From: Bacillota bacterium
Lineage (GTDB): Bacteria; Bacillota; Clostridia; Lachnospirales; Lachnospiraceae
Direction of reading: 5' to 3'
Assembly (NCBI GenBank): GCA_023435505.1
Contig: JAEYRR010000167.1
Coordinates: 1-18,535, forward strand
DNA length: 18,535 bases
Below the pieces are notes generated by a model. The model saw only the letters and a list, made by a program, of their open reading frames with translations, was not told where the DNA came from and ran no database searches. Shown here in pieces: positions 1 to 7,427 of the stretch; positions within the stretch are counted from its first letter, which is position 1, and the number at the start of each line of letters is the position of its first letter. The position numbers were made by a program, and so were the translations under genes.

Positions 1-121
1 GTGTATTGGTACCTGTAGCACTAGCACGATCCCCCGGCATTAAGACGATAATGCCGAACAAGCAAACCAAAAGCATGTAAAGCCTTATAGCTTTCCGTGT
101 TTTTTTCTTCTTTATGCTCAT
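1..121 (-). CDS. fliP: FliP, flagellar export gate protein (N-terminal fragment)
   Basis: Only the first 40 codons are inside the window; the gene continues past position 1. The ATG at 121-119 follows the fliO stop by 9 bases and has an AAGG Shine-Dalgarno with 7-base spacing. The peptide starts with a very basic stretch (residues 4-13 rich in Lys and Arg), then a hydrophobic core (about 14-28) and a small-residue region ending Ala-Ser-Ala near residue 35. This is a cleavable signal peptide. FliP is one of the few flagellar export components made with a signal peptide, and it forms the export gate with FliQ and FliR. The call rests on this signal peptide and on position after fliO, since the core domain is not visible. 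Confidence 0.8.
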   Translation of the reverse strand, partial: MSIKKKKTRKAIRLYMLLVCLFGIIVLMPGDRASATGTNT

Positions 122-130
122 CAATTAACC

Positions 131-547
131 TTACTCTTCTTTCTTCTCAGATTGCCTTATAATATCCTCAAAAGTGGAATTCTTCTTTTCCAGCTTATTT
201 CTTGACATTTTAAATATTTCTTTAAAATTGGTATGTCCACTCTCCGGTTTGTTAAGCACTAGACTATCACGTTCTAAATCGGTTATATATTCAATGTGAT
301 CTTTCGATACTCCAAGGGCAACAATCTTGTTGCCAAGTTCTACTATGTATATATACTTGGACTGGTTTAATCGAAACGCCTCTAGAATCTTTATATTCTT
401 GTTCTTCTGCATGTTTAAACCGGATGCGGAAAGCCATCTAGTTACATAATAGGCCGCGAATAATATCAGTACAAACACAATAATAAGAACAATCAAGTCA
501 AAGACTCCACTATCACCACCTAAAGCTAAAAAAACAAAGTTTTCCAC
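131..547 (-). CDS. fliO: FliO (FliZ-like) flagellar export gate assembly protein
   Basis: This is a small bitopic membrane protein that helps assemble the FliP/FliQ/FliR export gate. From the GTG at 547 it has 138 residues, with one membrane segment at about residues 16-36 followed by a basic cytoplasmic domain ending in a Lys/Glu-rich tail. The cytoplasmic part has the FliO pattern of a short beta strand (residues about 63-75, KYIYIVEL) followed by IVALGVS. I chose GTG 547 because GGAGG at 557-561 lies 9 bases upstream. A TTG at 574 would extend the frame by nine residues but overlaps the end of cheY and has no properly spaced site. It sits between cheY and fliP, as in Bacillus. The sequence family is weakly conserved, so position carries much of the evidence. 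Confidence 0.85.
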   Translation of the reverse strand: MENFVFLALGGDSGVFDLIVLIIVFVLILFAAYYVTRWLSASGLNMQKNKNIKILEAFRLNQSKYIYIVELGNKIVALGVSKDHIEYITDLERDSLVLNKPESGHTNFKEIFKMSRNKLEKKNSTFEDIIRQSEKKEE

Positions 548-563
548 GTATAGATGCCTCCAA

Positions 564-929
564 TTATTCGCCAATAGCCTTTTTCACGGCTTCTATAACA
601 CGTTCAGCCTGAAATGGTTTTACAATGAAATCCTTTGCTCCACTTTGAATTGAATCAATAACCATAGCCTGCTGCCCCATAGCAGAACACATGATAATCT
701 TAGCACTAGAATCAGCACCCTTAATTTTTTTAAGTGCCTGTAAGCCATCCATCTCCGGCATTGTTATATCCATTAAAACTAAATCCGGCTTTGTCTCATT
801 ATATTTATCAATTGCTTTTAAACCATTCTCCGCTTCCGCTACAACATTGTAACCATTTTTAGTTAAGATATCTTTAATCATCATACGCATAAAAGCTGCA
901 TCATCAACAATAAGTATGTTTTTTGCCAT
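564..929 (-). CDS. cheY: CheY chemotaxis response regulator
   Basis: This is a single-domain receiver protein of 121 residues with no output domain. When phosphorylated by CheA it binds the motor switch proteins and changes flagellar rotation. The acidic pair Asp9-Asp10, the phospho-acceptor Asp54 (in LVLMDITMPEMDG), Ser82 and Lys104 (in FIVKPF) are all present, so it should be active. I start at ATG 929 (MAKNILIVDD), which has GGAG 8 bases upstream. An in-frame ATG at 944 adds five residues but has AAGG directly against it, too close to use. It lies between fliY and fliO, the same place as cheY in the B. subtilis fla/che operon. Its partner FliY, a likely CheY-P phosphatase, is encoded immediately upstream. 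Confidence 0.95.
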   Translation of the reverse strand: MAKNILIVDDAAFMRMMIKDILTKNGYNVVAEAENGLKAIDKYNETKPDLVLMDITMPEMDGLQALKKIKGADSSAKIIMCSAMGQQAMVIDSIQSGAKDFIVKPFQAERVIEAVKKAIGE

Positions 930-951
930 AAGAATTTCTCCCATCCTTTAA

Positions 952-2118
952 CTATTTTATTATTTCTGTTACTCGTACACCGAAGCTTTCTTCAATTACT
1001 ACCACTTCGCCTTTTGCAACATTTTTTCCGTTTACCAATACGTCAATAGGTTCGCCGGCCAGCTTACTTAATTCAATAATAGTACCTGGTGCGAAATCCA
1101 AAATTTCTTTTATTGATTTATTGGTGCGTCCCAGCTCTACTGTAACTTCCAGTGGAACATCCATAATTAAATCAATATTTTCCTGCTGAGTAACAGGATT
1201 AATTCTTGTTTGAAATGGCTGGAATTGCGCTTGTTTTACATTAACACCTTGGGGTGCAGCCATGCCATACTGCATATTATCAGGCATATATCCCATTGGC
1301 ATCCCATTCATCTGACCATAATTACCTGTCATATTAATTGCCATATCATTTTGTAATGGAACACTTGGTTGCGGAGCCTGCTGACTGTTTACAACAGGTA
1401 CTGGCTCTGGTTCTTTAGCGGGAGCCGTCATACCACTGTTGTGAGTGAATTTTTTGTACAAATCTTTTGCAAATTCTATTGAATATAGCTGCATAATTTC
1501 ACTGTCTACCAAGCTGTCTATCTCCATTTTAAAGGAAACCTTAACAAATGGTTCCTCACAAAGGGGATACATTACATTTAACTGCTCCTCTAATTTTACT
1601 CGGTGGGCCTCTGGTGGACTGATGTCTACCACTCGTTCAATCATAGAGGATAAAGATGTGGAAGCACTACCCATCATTTGATTCATGGCTTCACTGATAG
1701 CACTTAGGTGAAATTCATTTACTTCTCCTTCAACGTTACTACCGTCACCGCCCATCATTAAATCTGCTATCAGCATAACATCTGACTCTCGCAGAATTAA
1801 TATGTTATTACCATCCAAGCCTTCTTTATAAGAAATTTGTATATAAACACAGGGCTTGTCAAATTTACCGGATACATCCTCCCAGTTTGCAAGTTCTACC
1901 TTCGGTGTCGTTATTAAAACTTTTCGATTGACTAATTGAGACAAGGTAGTAGCTGCTGTTCCCATACTGATGTTGGAAATTTCACCTATGGCGTCCTTCT
2001 CCTCACTAGACAACTGCTCTGTAAACCCAGTACTGGGTTTTGTCTGAGCCTCTCCATCCGAGGAAGAAATGCTATTTAACAGCGCATTTATTTCTTCTTG
2101 AGATAACATGCCATCCAT
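952..2118 (-). CDS. fliY: FliY (FliN family) motor switch phosphatase
   Basis: This C-ring protein (388 residues) combines CheY-P binding, CheY-P dephosphorylation and rotor structure. Residues 5-14 (LSQEEINALL) match the CheY-P-binding peptide also found at the start of FliM. The middle domain is CheC-like, and both catalytic E-x2-N motifs are intact: Glu46/Asn49 in GEISNISMG and Glu143/Asn146 in SEAMNQMMG. Residues about 230-312 are a low-complexity linker rich in Pro, Gln, Gly and Met. Residues about 316-388 are the SPOA (FliN) domain. The ATG at 2118 has AAGGAGGA 8 bases upstream, formed from the last codons of fliM, and the gap to the fliM stop is 4 bases. Databases often label such proteins FliN; the phosphatase motifs make FliY the better name. 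Confidence 0.93.
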   Translation of the reverse strand: MDGMLSQEEINALLNSISSSDGEAQTKPSTGFTEQLSSEEKDAIGEISNISMGTAATTLSQLVNRKVLITTPKVELANWEDVSGKFDKPCVYIQISYKEGLDGNNILILRESDVMLIADLMMGGDGSNVEGEVNEFHLSAISEAMNQMMGSASTSLSSMIERVVDISPPEAHRVKLEEQLNVMYPLCEEPFVKVSFKMEIDSLVDSEIMQLYSIEFAKDLYKKFTHNSGMTAPAKEPEPVPVVNSQQAPQPSVPLQNDMAINMTGNYGQMNGMPMGYMPDNMQYGMAAPQGVNVKQAQFQPFQTRINPVTQQENIDLIMDVPLEVTVELGRTNKSIKEILDFAPGTIIELSKLAGEPIDVLVNGKNVAKGEVVVIEESFGVRVTEIIK

Positions 2119-2122
2119 GTTG

Positions 2123-3100
2123 CTATTCCTCCTTGATTACTGATGTTACTCTAACAGCATAGCTTTCATCGGACGAACCTGGCAACGCCTTAAATTTCTT
2201 TACATTGCCTACATATACATCCAGCTCGCCATCAATCTTTGTGTTAAGCCTAATAATATCTCCTAGCTGAAGATTCATAAAGTCAGTAACAGATACTGTA
2301 CTTTTTCCTAGTATGGCTTTGATTGGAATTCTGGCTCTAGCTATCGCAGTCTCAATAACCTCATGATACACTTCTTTATCCTGTACTCTTACGCTAGAAT
2401 ACCAATACTTGGTATTTAGCTTATCTATAATGCTTTCCACGCAGGAATACGGAATACATACATTCATTAACCCTTCCACTGAACCAATTTTTATATTCAT
2501 GGTAACAATGGATGTCATTTCATTCGGCGAAATAATCTGGGCAAACTGAGAATTTGTTTCAATACGTTCCAATCTTGGCTCGATTGGAAGAACACTGTGC
2601 CAAGGTTCTTTCAGTAGGTTGGTGCAAATATTGATGATCCGTTGCAAAATACTTAGCTCAATTTCAGAAAAATCCCTGGATTTATCCAAGGGGATTCCAC
2701 TGCCTCCAAGCATTCTATCTACGATAGCATACCCGAGATTTTCCGCAAGTTCCAAAAGGATACTACCATCTAGTGGTGCAAAATCTACTATTCCCAGAAT
2801 AACAGGATTAGCAAGTGCATTAGAAAACTCCGAATATGTGACTGCCTCCGAATTCATAACCTCTATCTGAACGTTTTTACGTAAATATGCAGGCAAATTC
2901 GTACTTAATAATCTGGCATAATGATCAAAAATAATTACCAGTGTTCTTAAATGCTCTTTTGAGAACTTGGAAGGTCGCTTAAAGTCATAATTCTTAACCT
3001 GCTTGTCATCGGTGCCCTTTATATCATCTGCATCTATTTCACCACTGCTAATGGCCGCCAGCAGATTGTCTATTTCACTTTGTGACAAGACGTCCCCCAT
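2123..3100 (-). CDS. fliM: FliM flagellar motor switch protein
   Basis: FliM links FliG to FliN/FliY in the cytoplasmic C-ring and receives the CheY-P signal. The protein has 325 residues, normal for the family. The N-terminal CheY-P-binding peptide is at residues 5-14 (LSQSEIDNLL). The middle CheC-like domain carries the conserved GGSG segment (132-135) that contacts FliG, and it lacks the E-x2-N phosphatase residues seen in FliY. The C-terminal SPOA domain covers roughly residues 250-322. The ATG at 3100 has a very strong AGGAGGTG at 3106-3113. A 94-base AT-rich gap separates it from fliL, unusually long for this operon. Its last codons supply the Shine-Dalgarno of fliY, which suggests coupled translation of the two switch proteins. 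Confidence 0.96.
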   Translation of the reverse strand: MGDVLSQSEIDNLLAAISSGEIDADDIKGTDDKQVKNYDFKRPSKFSKEHLRTLVIIFDHYARLLSTNLPAYLRKNVQIEVMNSEAVTYSEFSNALANPVILGIVDFAPLDGSILLELAENLGYAIVDRMLGGSGIPLDKSRDFSEIELSILQRIINICTNLLKEPWHSVLPIEPRLERIETNSQFAQIISPNEMTSIVTMNIKIGSVEGLMNVCIPYSCVESIIDKLNTKYWYSSVRVQDKEVYHEVIETAIARARIPIKAILGKSTVSVTDFMNLQLGDIIRLNTKIDGELDVYVGNVKKFKALPGSSDESYAVRVTSVIKEE

Positions 3101-3194
3101 ATTGACACCTCCTAGTTACAAAACTTCTATATTTCGTAATATAAATAATTTTAACACAATATTTAGTGAAAATAAAGCAAATTTCTTTCAATAA

Positions 3195-3713
3195 TTACGA
3201 GAAACGCAAATTTCCGAATCCAATATTCAAAAAACAATCTGCATTGTCAAAATGTTTGCTAATCTGCTCTAATGCTTTCGTTTTTATCTCAGTTCCACTT
3301 TGCTGTGATTGAGTAAATGTATACTGAGAGTAGATGTTGGTAATAATATCTTGAATATAAGTTTTATTATTGTCGAAAGCTGCCGCAACATCTGTATACG
3401 ATTTTGCTTTCTTATTCAAAGTAATGGTAATGGAATCTATCAACACATAATGAAGTTTACCATCTGTATCTGCTTTTAAAGTGATTTGCATTTTTGAATC
3501 AATAGTCCTATCCTCACGGTCAGCTATTGTCACTTCACCAGAAGACTCCTCACCAGGATTTTCTAGCTCCAGGTCAATAATGTTAGAGACTTTTGTTACC
3601 AGAGTATTTACTTTATTTAACGATGGAACCATAACAAACATAATAATTCCGGTTAACACCACATTGACTGTAACTAAAGCCATAACAATTATTGTTGTGA
3701 TATTTTTCTTCAT
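3195..3713 (-). CDS. fliL: FliL flagellar basal body-associated protein
   Basis: FliL is a single-pass membrane protein that surrounds the stators and improves their function. The 172-residue product has a short cytoplasmic start (MKKN), one membrane helix at about residues 6-29, then a helical linker and an acidic, Ser/Gly-containing stretch (about 50-66). The extracytoplasmic domain has alternating strand patterns such as GKLHYVLIDSITITL. The C-terminus shows the usual FliL ending, with a helix followed by a strand (GFGNLRF). The ATG at 3713 has AGGAGA about 7 bases upstream. It sits directly after motB (14-base gap), fitting its stator role. Sequence conservation in FliL is low, so the call combines topology with gene order. 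Confidence 0.88.
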   Translation of the reverse strand: MKKNITTIIVMALVTVNVVLTGIIMFVMVPSLNKVNTLVTKVSNIIDLELENPGEESSGEVTIADREDRTIDSKMQITLKADTDGKLHYVLIDSITITLNKKAKSYTDVAAAFDNNKTYIQDIITNIYSQYTFTQSQQSGTEIKTKALEQISKHFDNADCFLNIGFGNLRFS

Positions 3714-3727
3714 TGTTTATTCTCCTA

Positions 3728-4597
3728 TCAATTATAATCCAAATCATTATAAATCTTAAATTCGACACGTCGATTCTTTTTTCTACCATCTTCTGTTCCA
3801 TTATCAGCTACTGGATCATATTCGCTTCTTCCTGCTGACTCAAGGGTATAAGGGTCTAACCCTTTTTCCTTTGTCATGTATTCCCACACCGTACATGCAC
3901 GGGCTGTAGATAATTCCATATTGCTTTTATATTTTACATTACCGGAAATTGGGACATTGTCAGTATGGCCTTCTATCTTAATTAAATTATCATCATATAC
4001 CTTCAGTATACTTCCTATCTTGTTCAATATAGGCAAAGCTTCCCTTTTAATATCCGCTTTCCCTGAATCAAACAAAATAGCACCATACATAGATAATTTT
4101 ATATATTGGTAGTCTTTATCTATACCTACAGAAACATATTGAGTTAAGTTATTTCGATCTACCAGCCCAACCACCTTATCATACATCTCTTCTGTAACTT
4201 TCTGCTGGTGTTCTTTCATTTCTTCCTTGTATTTATCAATTACTTCTTTATCACTATCAGAAGCATTAGGAGACTGACTACTCTGCGGAGATGGACTTGA
4301 ATTTGGATTATTAGTCTCATCGCTATTGCCCATATCATTAAAATATTCCCCTATGTTCTGCAGCTGACTAACACCGGCAGATATCAGAGCTCCTTCTCCT
4401 ACTCCTGTTTCTCCTCCATCAAATATACCAATACTACTTGATAGGGAAGAAACTACTTGCTCCCACTTTTCCGCATCTACAGAAGACATGGAAAAGAGCA
4501 AAACAAAGAACGTCAGAAGTAAGTTCATCAAATCACTAAATGTATTCATCCATGCCGGTGAACCTTTTGGTGGATCATCCTGCTTTTTCCTAGCCAA
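3728..4597 (-). CDS. motB: MotB stator protein, resembling sodium-type PomB/MotS
   Basis: MotB anchors the stator to peptidoglycan and, with MotA, conducts the ion that turns the motor. From the TTG at 4597 there are 289 residues. The start MARKKQDDPPKGSPAWM is family-typical. The single membrane helix (about 17-38) contains the ion-carrying Asp22 in TFSDL. A Ser/Pro/Asn linker spans about 91-115. The OmpA-like peptidoglycan-binding domain spans about 168-283, with HTDN (211-214) and NRRVEF (275-280). I chose TTG 4597 because AAGG lies 8 bases upstream; a GTG at 4606 adds three residues but is less well placed. It overlaps motA by 8 bases. The helix sequence FSDL, LLLTFFVLLFSMS is closer to MotS/PomB than to proton-type MotB as I recall them. 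The ion choice is an inference. Confidence 0.93.
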   Translation of the reverse strand: MARKKQDDPPKGSPAWMNTFSDLMNLLLTFFVLLFSMSSVDAEKWEQVVSSLSSSIGIFDGGETGVGEGALISAGVSQLQNIGEYFNDMGNSDETNNPNSSPSPQSSQSPNASDSDKEVIDKYKEEMKEHQQKVTEEMYDKVVGLVDRNNLTQYVSVGIDKDYQYIKLSMYGAILFDSGKADIKREALPILNKIGSILKVYDDNLIKIEGHTDNVPISGNVKYKSNMELSTARACTVWEYMTKEKGLDPYTLESAGRSEYDPVADNGTEDGRKKNRRVEFKIYNDLDYN

Positions 4598-5390
4598 TGT
4601 TCTCACCTTCCTCAGCTGTCAGATTTTCACGGTTAACTGGCAACAAGAAGGATTTAAGTTTTTCCTCAATAACACGAGGATTTTCACCTGCTTGTATAGA
4701 AAGCAGACCCTCTACCATAACTTCCTTCATCATAATTTCTGAAGCACTATTGCTCTTCAGCTTTACTGCAACAGGAGTTGCAAGCCAGTTTGCAAGCATA
4801 GAGCCATAGAAGGTTGTAACCAGTGCAATAGCCATATTAGGGCCAACAGCATCCAGATCATCTAATGTCTTTAGCATGTTAATCAAACCGATCAGAGTAC
4901 CAATCATACCCCAGGCAGGACCCATGGAAGCCATGTTATCCCAAAAAGCAATCTTTTCCTTATGTCTTTCTTCAACACAAGAAAGCTCAGTCTCAAGAAT
5001 ATTACGAACTAATTCCGGATCCGTACCATCTACAATCAATAATATACCTTTTTTCAAAAAAGGGTCATCCAGATTAGTAGCTGATTCCTCTAGCGCCAAT
5101 AATCCTTCTTTTCTTGCTGTGTTAGACAGAAAAATGATAGTTCTAATTGTTTCCGGAATATCAAAAGATGGTTTCTTAATTGCTTTTGAGAAAGATTTAA
5201 AACCTGAAAAGAAGTTTCCCCAGGACTTTGACATAGTCAATAAGCAAGTAAACGTACCACCAAATGTAATAACAGCAGATAACGGGTCAACAAAATTGCC
5301 CAGAGCAGACATACCCTGATCCCCTGTTACAATACCTATAAAAACTAATATTATACCGATAACAATACCACTCAAAGTCGCTAAATCCAA
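4590..5390 (-). CDS. motA: MotA stator protein, resembling PomA/MotP
   Basis: MotA forms the ring of the stator unit and pushes on FliG through its cytoplasmic loop. The product from TTG 5390 has 266 residues. There are four membrane segments (about 4-22, 32-52, 153-173 and 184-208). The large cytoplasmic loop between the second and third carries the conserved charged group ARKEGLLALE (92-101). Pro158 in GPAWGMIGTLIGL and Pro206 in ATPVAV match the conserved prolines of the family. The start MDLATLSG matches the PomA/MotP-type N-terminus, and AGGTG lies 6 bases upstream of the TTG. A GTG at 5399 would add three residues but is itself part of that AGGTG. The upstream gap from flgE holds a hairpin and no flbD gene. 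Confidence 0.94.
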   Translation of the reverse strand: MDLATLSGIVIGIILVFIGIVTGDQGMSALGNFVDPLSAVITFGGTFTCLLTMSKSWGNFFSGFKSFSKAIKKPSFDIPETIRTIIFLSNTARKEGLLALEESATNLDDPFLKKGILLIVDGTDPELVRNILETELSCVEERHKEKIAFWDNMASMGPAWGMIGTLIGLINMLKTLDDLDAVGPNMAIALVTTFYGSMLANWLATPVAVKLKSNSASEIMMKEVMVEGLLSIQAGENPRVIEEKLKSFLLPVNRENLTAEEGENIG

Positions 5391-5474
5391 TTTTTTCACC
5401 TACCAGTACTTTATTCTTGCCTAAATGACAGAGTATTTAATAATATCTTGGTTATTCCATAATATATAAATATC

Positions 5475-5499
5475 TGCGGACAGCACTTAACTGTCCGCA
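5475..5499 (-). other. Perfect 9-bp stem-loop between flgE and motA
   Basis: TGCGGACAG (5475-5483) and CTGTCCGCA (5491-5499) are exact inverted repeats around a 7-base loop. They lie about 15 bases after the flgE stop. The stem is GC-rich in an AT-rich gap. On the minus strand the stem is followed by a mixed A/T stretch rather than a run of T, so it does not look like a standard intrinsic terminator. An mRNA 3'-end stabiliser or processing barrier that favours flgE over motA is more likely, but this is inference. Confidence 0.7.
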
Positions 5500-5513
5500 T
5501 AATATCACTTAGC

Positions 5514-6887
5514 TTAACGTTTTAGATTAATCAGTTCTTCCAGCATAGTATCTGAAGTTGTAATAATTCTAGAGTTAGCCTGGAATCCTCTCTGTGTAGT
5601 GATCATCTGTGTAAACTCAGTAGAAAGGTCTACATTAGACATTTCCAGTACACCGGTAGTCAGACTTCCACCACCTGTGGTTGGGTCCTGACCAATACCA
5701 TCAAATTGCCCTGAGTTCTGACTCTGTGCAAACAAATTATCACCAACCGCTTCTAGACCTGCAGGATTGTTAAAAGATGCAACAGAAATCTGAGCAAGTA
5801 AAATCAAATCACCATTATCATAACTTCCATAGATCTTACCAGATTTGTCTACAGATACACCAGTCATCTGTCCAACCTTTTTTCCATTCCCCTTACCTTC
5901 TGGATCACCCATATCGGATTCCAAAGAAGTGCTTCCACTGGTGGAATACATAGTAAGAGGAGAAAAGCTAATCGCAATTGGATTAAACGCTGCTCCAGGA
6001 ATCTCCAGTGTTGAAGCTTTTTCACCTTCTGCACCTACATAGGAAAAAGTACCTGTAGCAGGATCAAACTTTAATGGGGTTGGATCATCTGAAGATTCAA
6101 GCTTACCATTAGCACCCACTGTGTATTCAGCTTCACCAAATTTAATTGAATCTCCAAGCGTACTTATTATAGATTTATTGTTAGAATCCAGTACATCCTC
6201 TAACGTAACATTATAGAGACTCTTGTCGGTGGCGTCCTGTGTGATTTTAATCTTTGCATTAAACTTATTGCCTAGGGCATCATAAAATCCTACCTGAACA
6301 GTTCTTCCGCTGCTAGTAGCAGAAATTTGGGTATCATATTGATCGATATTACCTGAAATGGTACAAGCAGTAGTTGCCTGTGGCGCAGAATACAGGTTGT
6401 CTGGAGCCATAATCTGTAGAGGTTTTACAGTATCTACATCTACCTCCTGAGTTGCTTTGTCTGCAGGCCATCCCATTACGTAATAGCCGCTATAGTTACA
6501 AAGATATCCAGATGCATCCACTGTAAAGGAACCAGCCTTTGTAAAATAATTAGTACCGCCATTATTTACAACAAAGAAAGCATCTCCATTGATCATGATA
6601 TCAAGTGGATTATCTGTTCTTTCAGAACCACCTGTGGTTCCAATAGAGGTATAAACGGCATTCACAGTAGAACCAAGACCAATCTGAGTAGCATTCTTAC
6701 CTGCACTACCGGTTACTTCATTAGCCCCAGAAGCAGCTTGCGTTGTTTGATAGTAAACATCACTAAAACGTACCGAACTGGATTTAAAACCAACGGTATT
6801 TACGTTGGCTATATTGTTACCTATAACATCCATTTTTGTCTGGTGAACCTTAAGACCCGAAACACCAGAATATAATGATCTCATCAT
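5514..6887 (-). CDS. flgE: FlgE flagellar hook protein
   Basis: FlgE polymerises outside the cell into the hook that joins rod and filament. The 457-residue protein has the rod/hook N-terminal signature NNIANVNTVGFKSSSVRF (24-41) and the C-terminal helix ending STEFTQMITTQRGFQANSRIITTSDTMLEELINLKR, which form the coiled-coil core. The variable middle is rich in Ser, Thr, Gly and Asn, as expected for the surface domains. There is no signal peptide, as it is exported by the flagellar type III system. The ATG at 6887 has AGGTG at 6896-6900, 8 bases upstream. A second ATG follows at once at 6884. It has structured sequence on both sides: two possible hairpins in the 93-base leader and a perfect stem-loop after the stop. 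Confidence 0.96.
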   Translation of the reverse strand: MMRSLYSGVSGLKVHQTKMDVIGNNIANVNTVGFKSSSVRFSDVYYQTTQAASGANEVTGSAGKNATQIGLGSTVNAVYTSIGTTGGSERTDNPLDIMINGDAFFVVNNGGTNYFTKAGSFTVDASGYLCNYSGYYVMGWPADKATQEVDVDTVKPLQIMAPDNLYSAPQATTACTISGNIDQYDTQISATSSGRTVQVGFYDALGNKFNAKIKITQDATDKSLYNVTLEDVLDSNNKSIISTLGDSIKFGEAEYTVGANGKLESSDDPTPLKFDPATGTFSYVGAEGEKASTLEIPGAAFNPIAISFSPLTMYSTSGSTSLESDMGDPEGKGNGKKVGQMTGVSVDKSGKIYGSYDNGDLILLAQISVASFNNPAGLEAVGDNLFAQSQNSGQFDGIGQDPTTGGGSLTTGVLEMSNVDLSTEFTQMITTQRGFQANSRIITTSDTMLEELINLKR

Positions 6888-6906
6888 AATTTATACACCT
6901 AACCTT

Positions 6907-6970
6907 TCGCCTTATACTTTTCGCCTTCTCTATCATTCAAAGGCGACGGCTCCCTTTAAAGGTCCAGCCG
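6907..6970 (-). promoter_or_regulatory. Structured flgE leader with alternative pairings
   Basis: In the 93 bases between the preceding gene and flgE, TCGCCTT occurs at 6907-6913 and again at 6921-6927. Their exact reverse complement AAGGCGA occurs once, at 6940-6946. In the mRNA the single TCGCCTT (minus strand) can pair with either of two AAGGCGA copies. A second stem, CGGCT/AGCCG (6947-6951 with 6966-6970), encloses the palindrome CCTTTAAAGG. The distal AAGGCGA copy ends only 6 bases from the flgE Shine-Dalgarno. This is seen directly; a role in flgE translation or RNA stability is inferred. There is no T run on the minus strand, so a terminator is unlikely. Confidence 0.45.
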
Positions 6971-6980
6971 CTATTTTTTA

Positions 6981-7379
6981 TCACATGATGACTGCGCCAT
7001 CAATATTGGTAAAGATCTGCTCATCCTGATCATTCATAGCTGTAATCACTGTGTTGTTTTTAACACTCACGATAAACGCAAGATCGTCCACCATAACCAA
7101 GGACTCCTTAATACCCTTCATTTTAGCTCTTTGGGCACCAGATTCTAACTTCAGAAGTTGCTCATTCGTCAGATCAATGTTCCTGCTAGCCAATCTTTCA
7201 TTGGCATGCCTGGAAAATTTCAATCTGCTAGTTTCACCAAGATTAGACTTTTCCTTTAATATCTCCTCAAAAGAAATACTCTGACCTGAAGTTTCCTGTT
7301 TCTTTACCTGGCTGTTTGCGTTTTGAAGCTGGTTACGCATCATTTCAATGGAGCTAAAACTGTTATTGGATATATTCAT
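6981..7379 (-). CDS. TIGR02530-type flagellar operon protein, function unknown
   Basis: This 132-residue protein resembles the small family that sits between flgD and flgE in many Firmicutes flagellar operons (TIGR02530). The first 50 residues are polar and probably disordered, rich in Asn, Gln, Ser and Lys. The core begins with the family's most recognisable segment, FSRHANERLASRNI (55-68), followed by a helix (LTNEQLLKLESG). It ends with a strand-rich part, SLVMVDDLAFIVSVKNNTVITAM (93-115). There is no membrane segment or signal peptide. The ATG at 7379 has only a weak site (GGTG 5 bases away, or GGAAGG further off). Its place next to hook genes suggests a role in hook assembly or export, but no biochemical function can be read from the sequence. 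Confidence 0.85.
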   Translation of the reverse strand: MNISNNSFSSIEMMRNQLQNANSQVKKQETSGQSISFEEILKEKSNLGETSRLKFSRHANERLASRNIDLTNEQLLKLESGAQRAKMKGIKESLVMVDDLAFIVSVKNNTVITAMNDQDEQIFTNIDGAVIM

Positions 7380-7427
7380 TCTAACACCAGCCTTCCATTG
7401 CTAATTTAGGTCTCCTGCTTATGTTTC

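Noticed and set aside
3101..3194. The 94-base AT-rich gap before fliM as a separate promoter region
   Set aside because: Several A/T-rich hexamers resemble -10 elements, but none has a good -35 at 15 to 18 bases and no sigma-28 match was found. In such AT-rich DNA these matches are expected by chance.
6947..6980. Plus-strand terminator (CGGCT/AGCCG stem followed by six T)
   Set aside because: The T run is on the plus strand, and no plus-strand gene ends here. On the minus strand it gives an A run before the stem, so it is not a terminator for the operon.
7381..7398. Five-codon mini-ORF ending one base before the TIGR02530-type gene
   Set aside because: ATG GAA GGC TGG TGT TAG is present and its stop nearly touches the next ATG, but its nearest Shine-Dalgarno is too far away (about 13 bases). 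A chance event is more likely.
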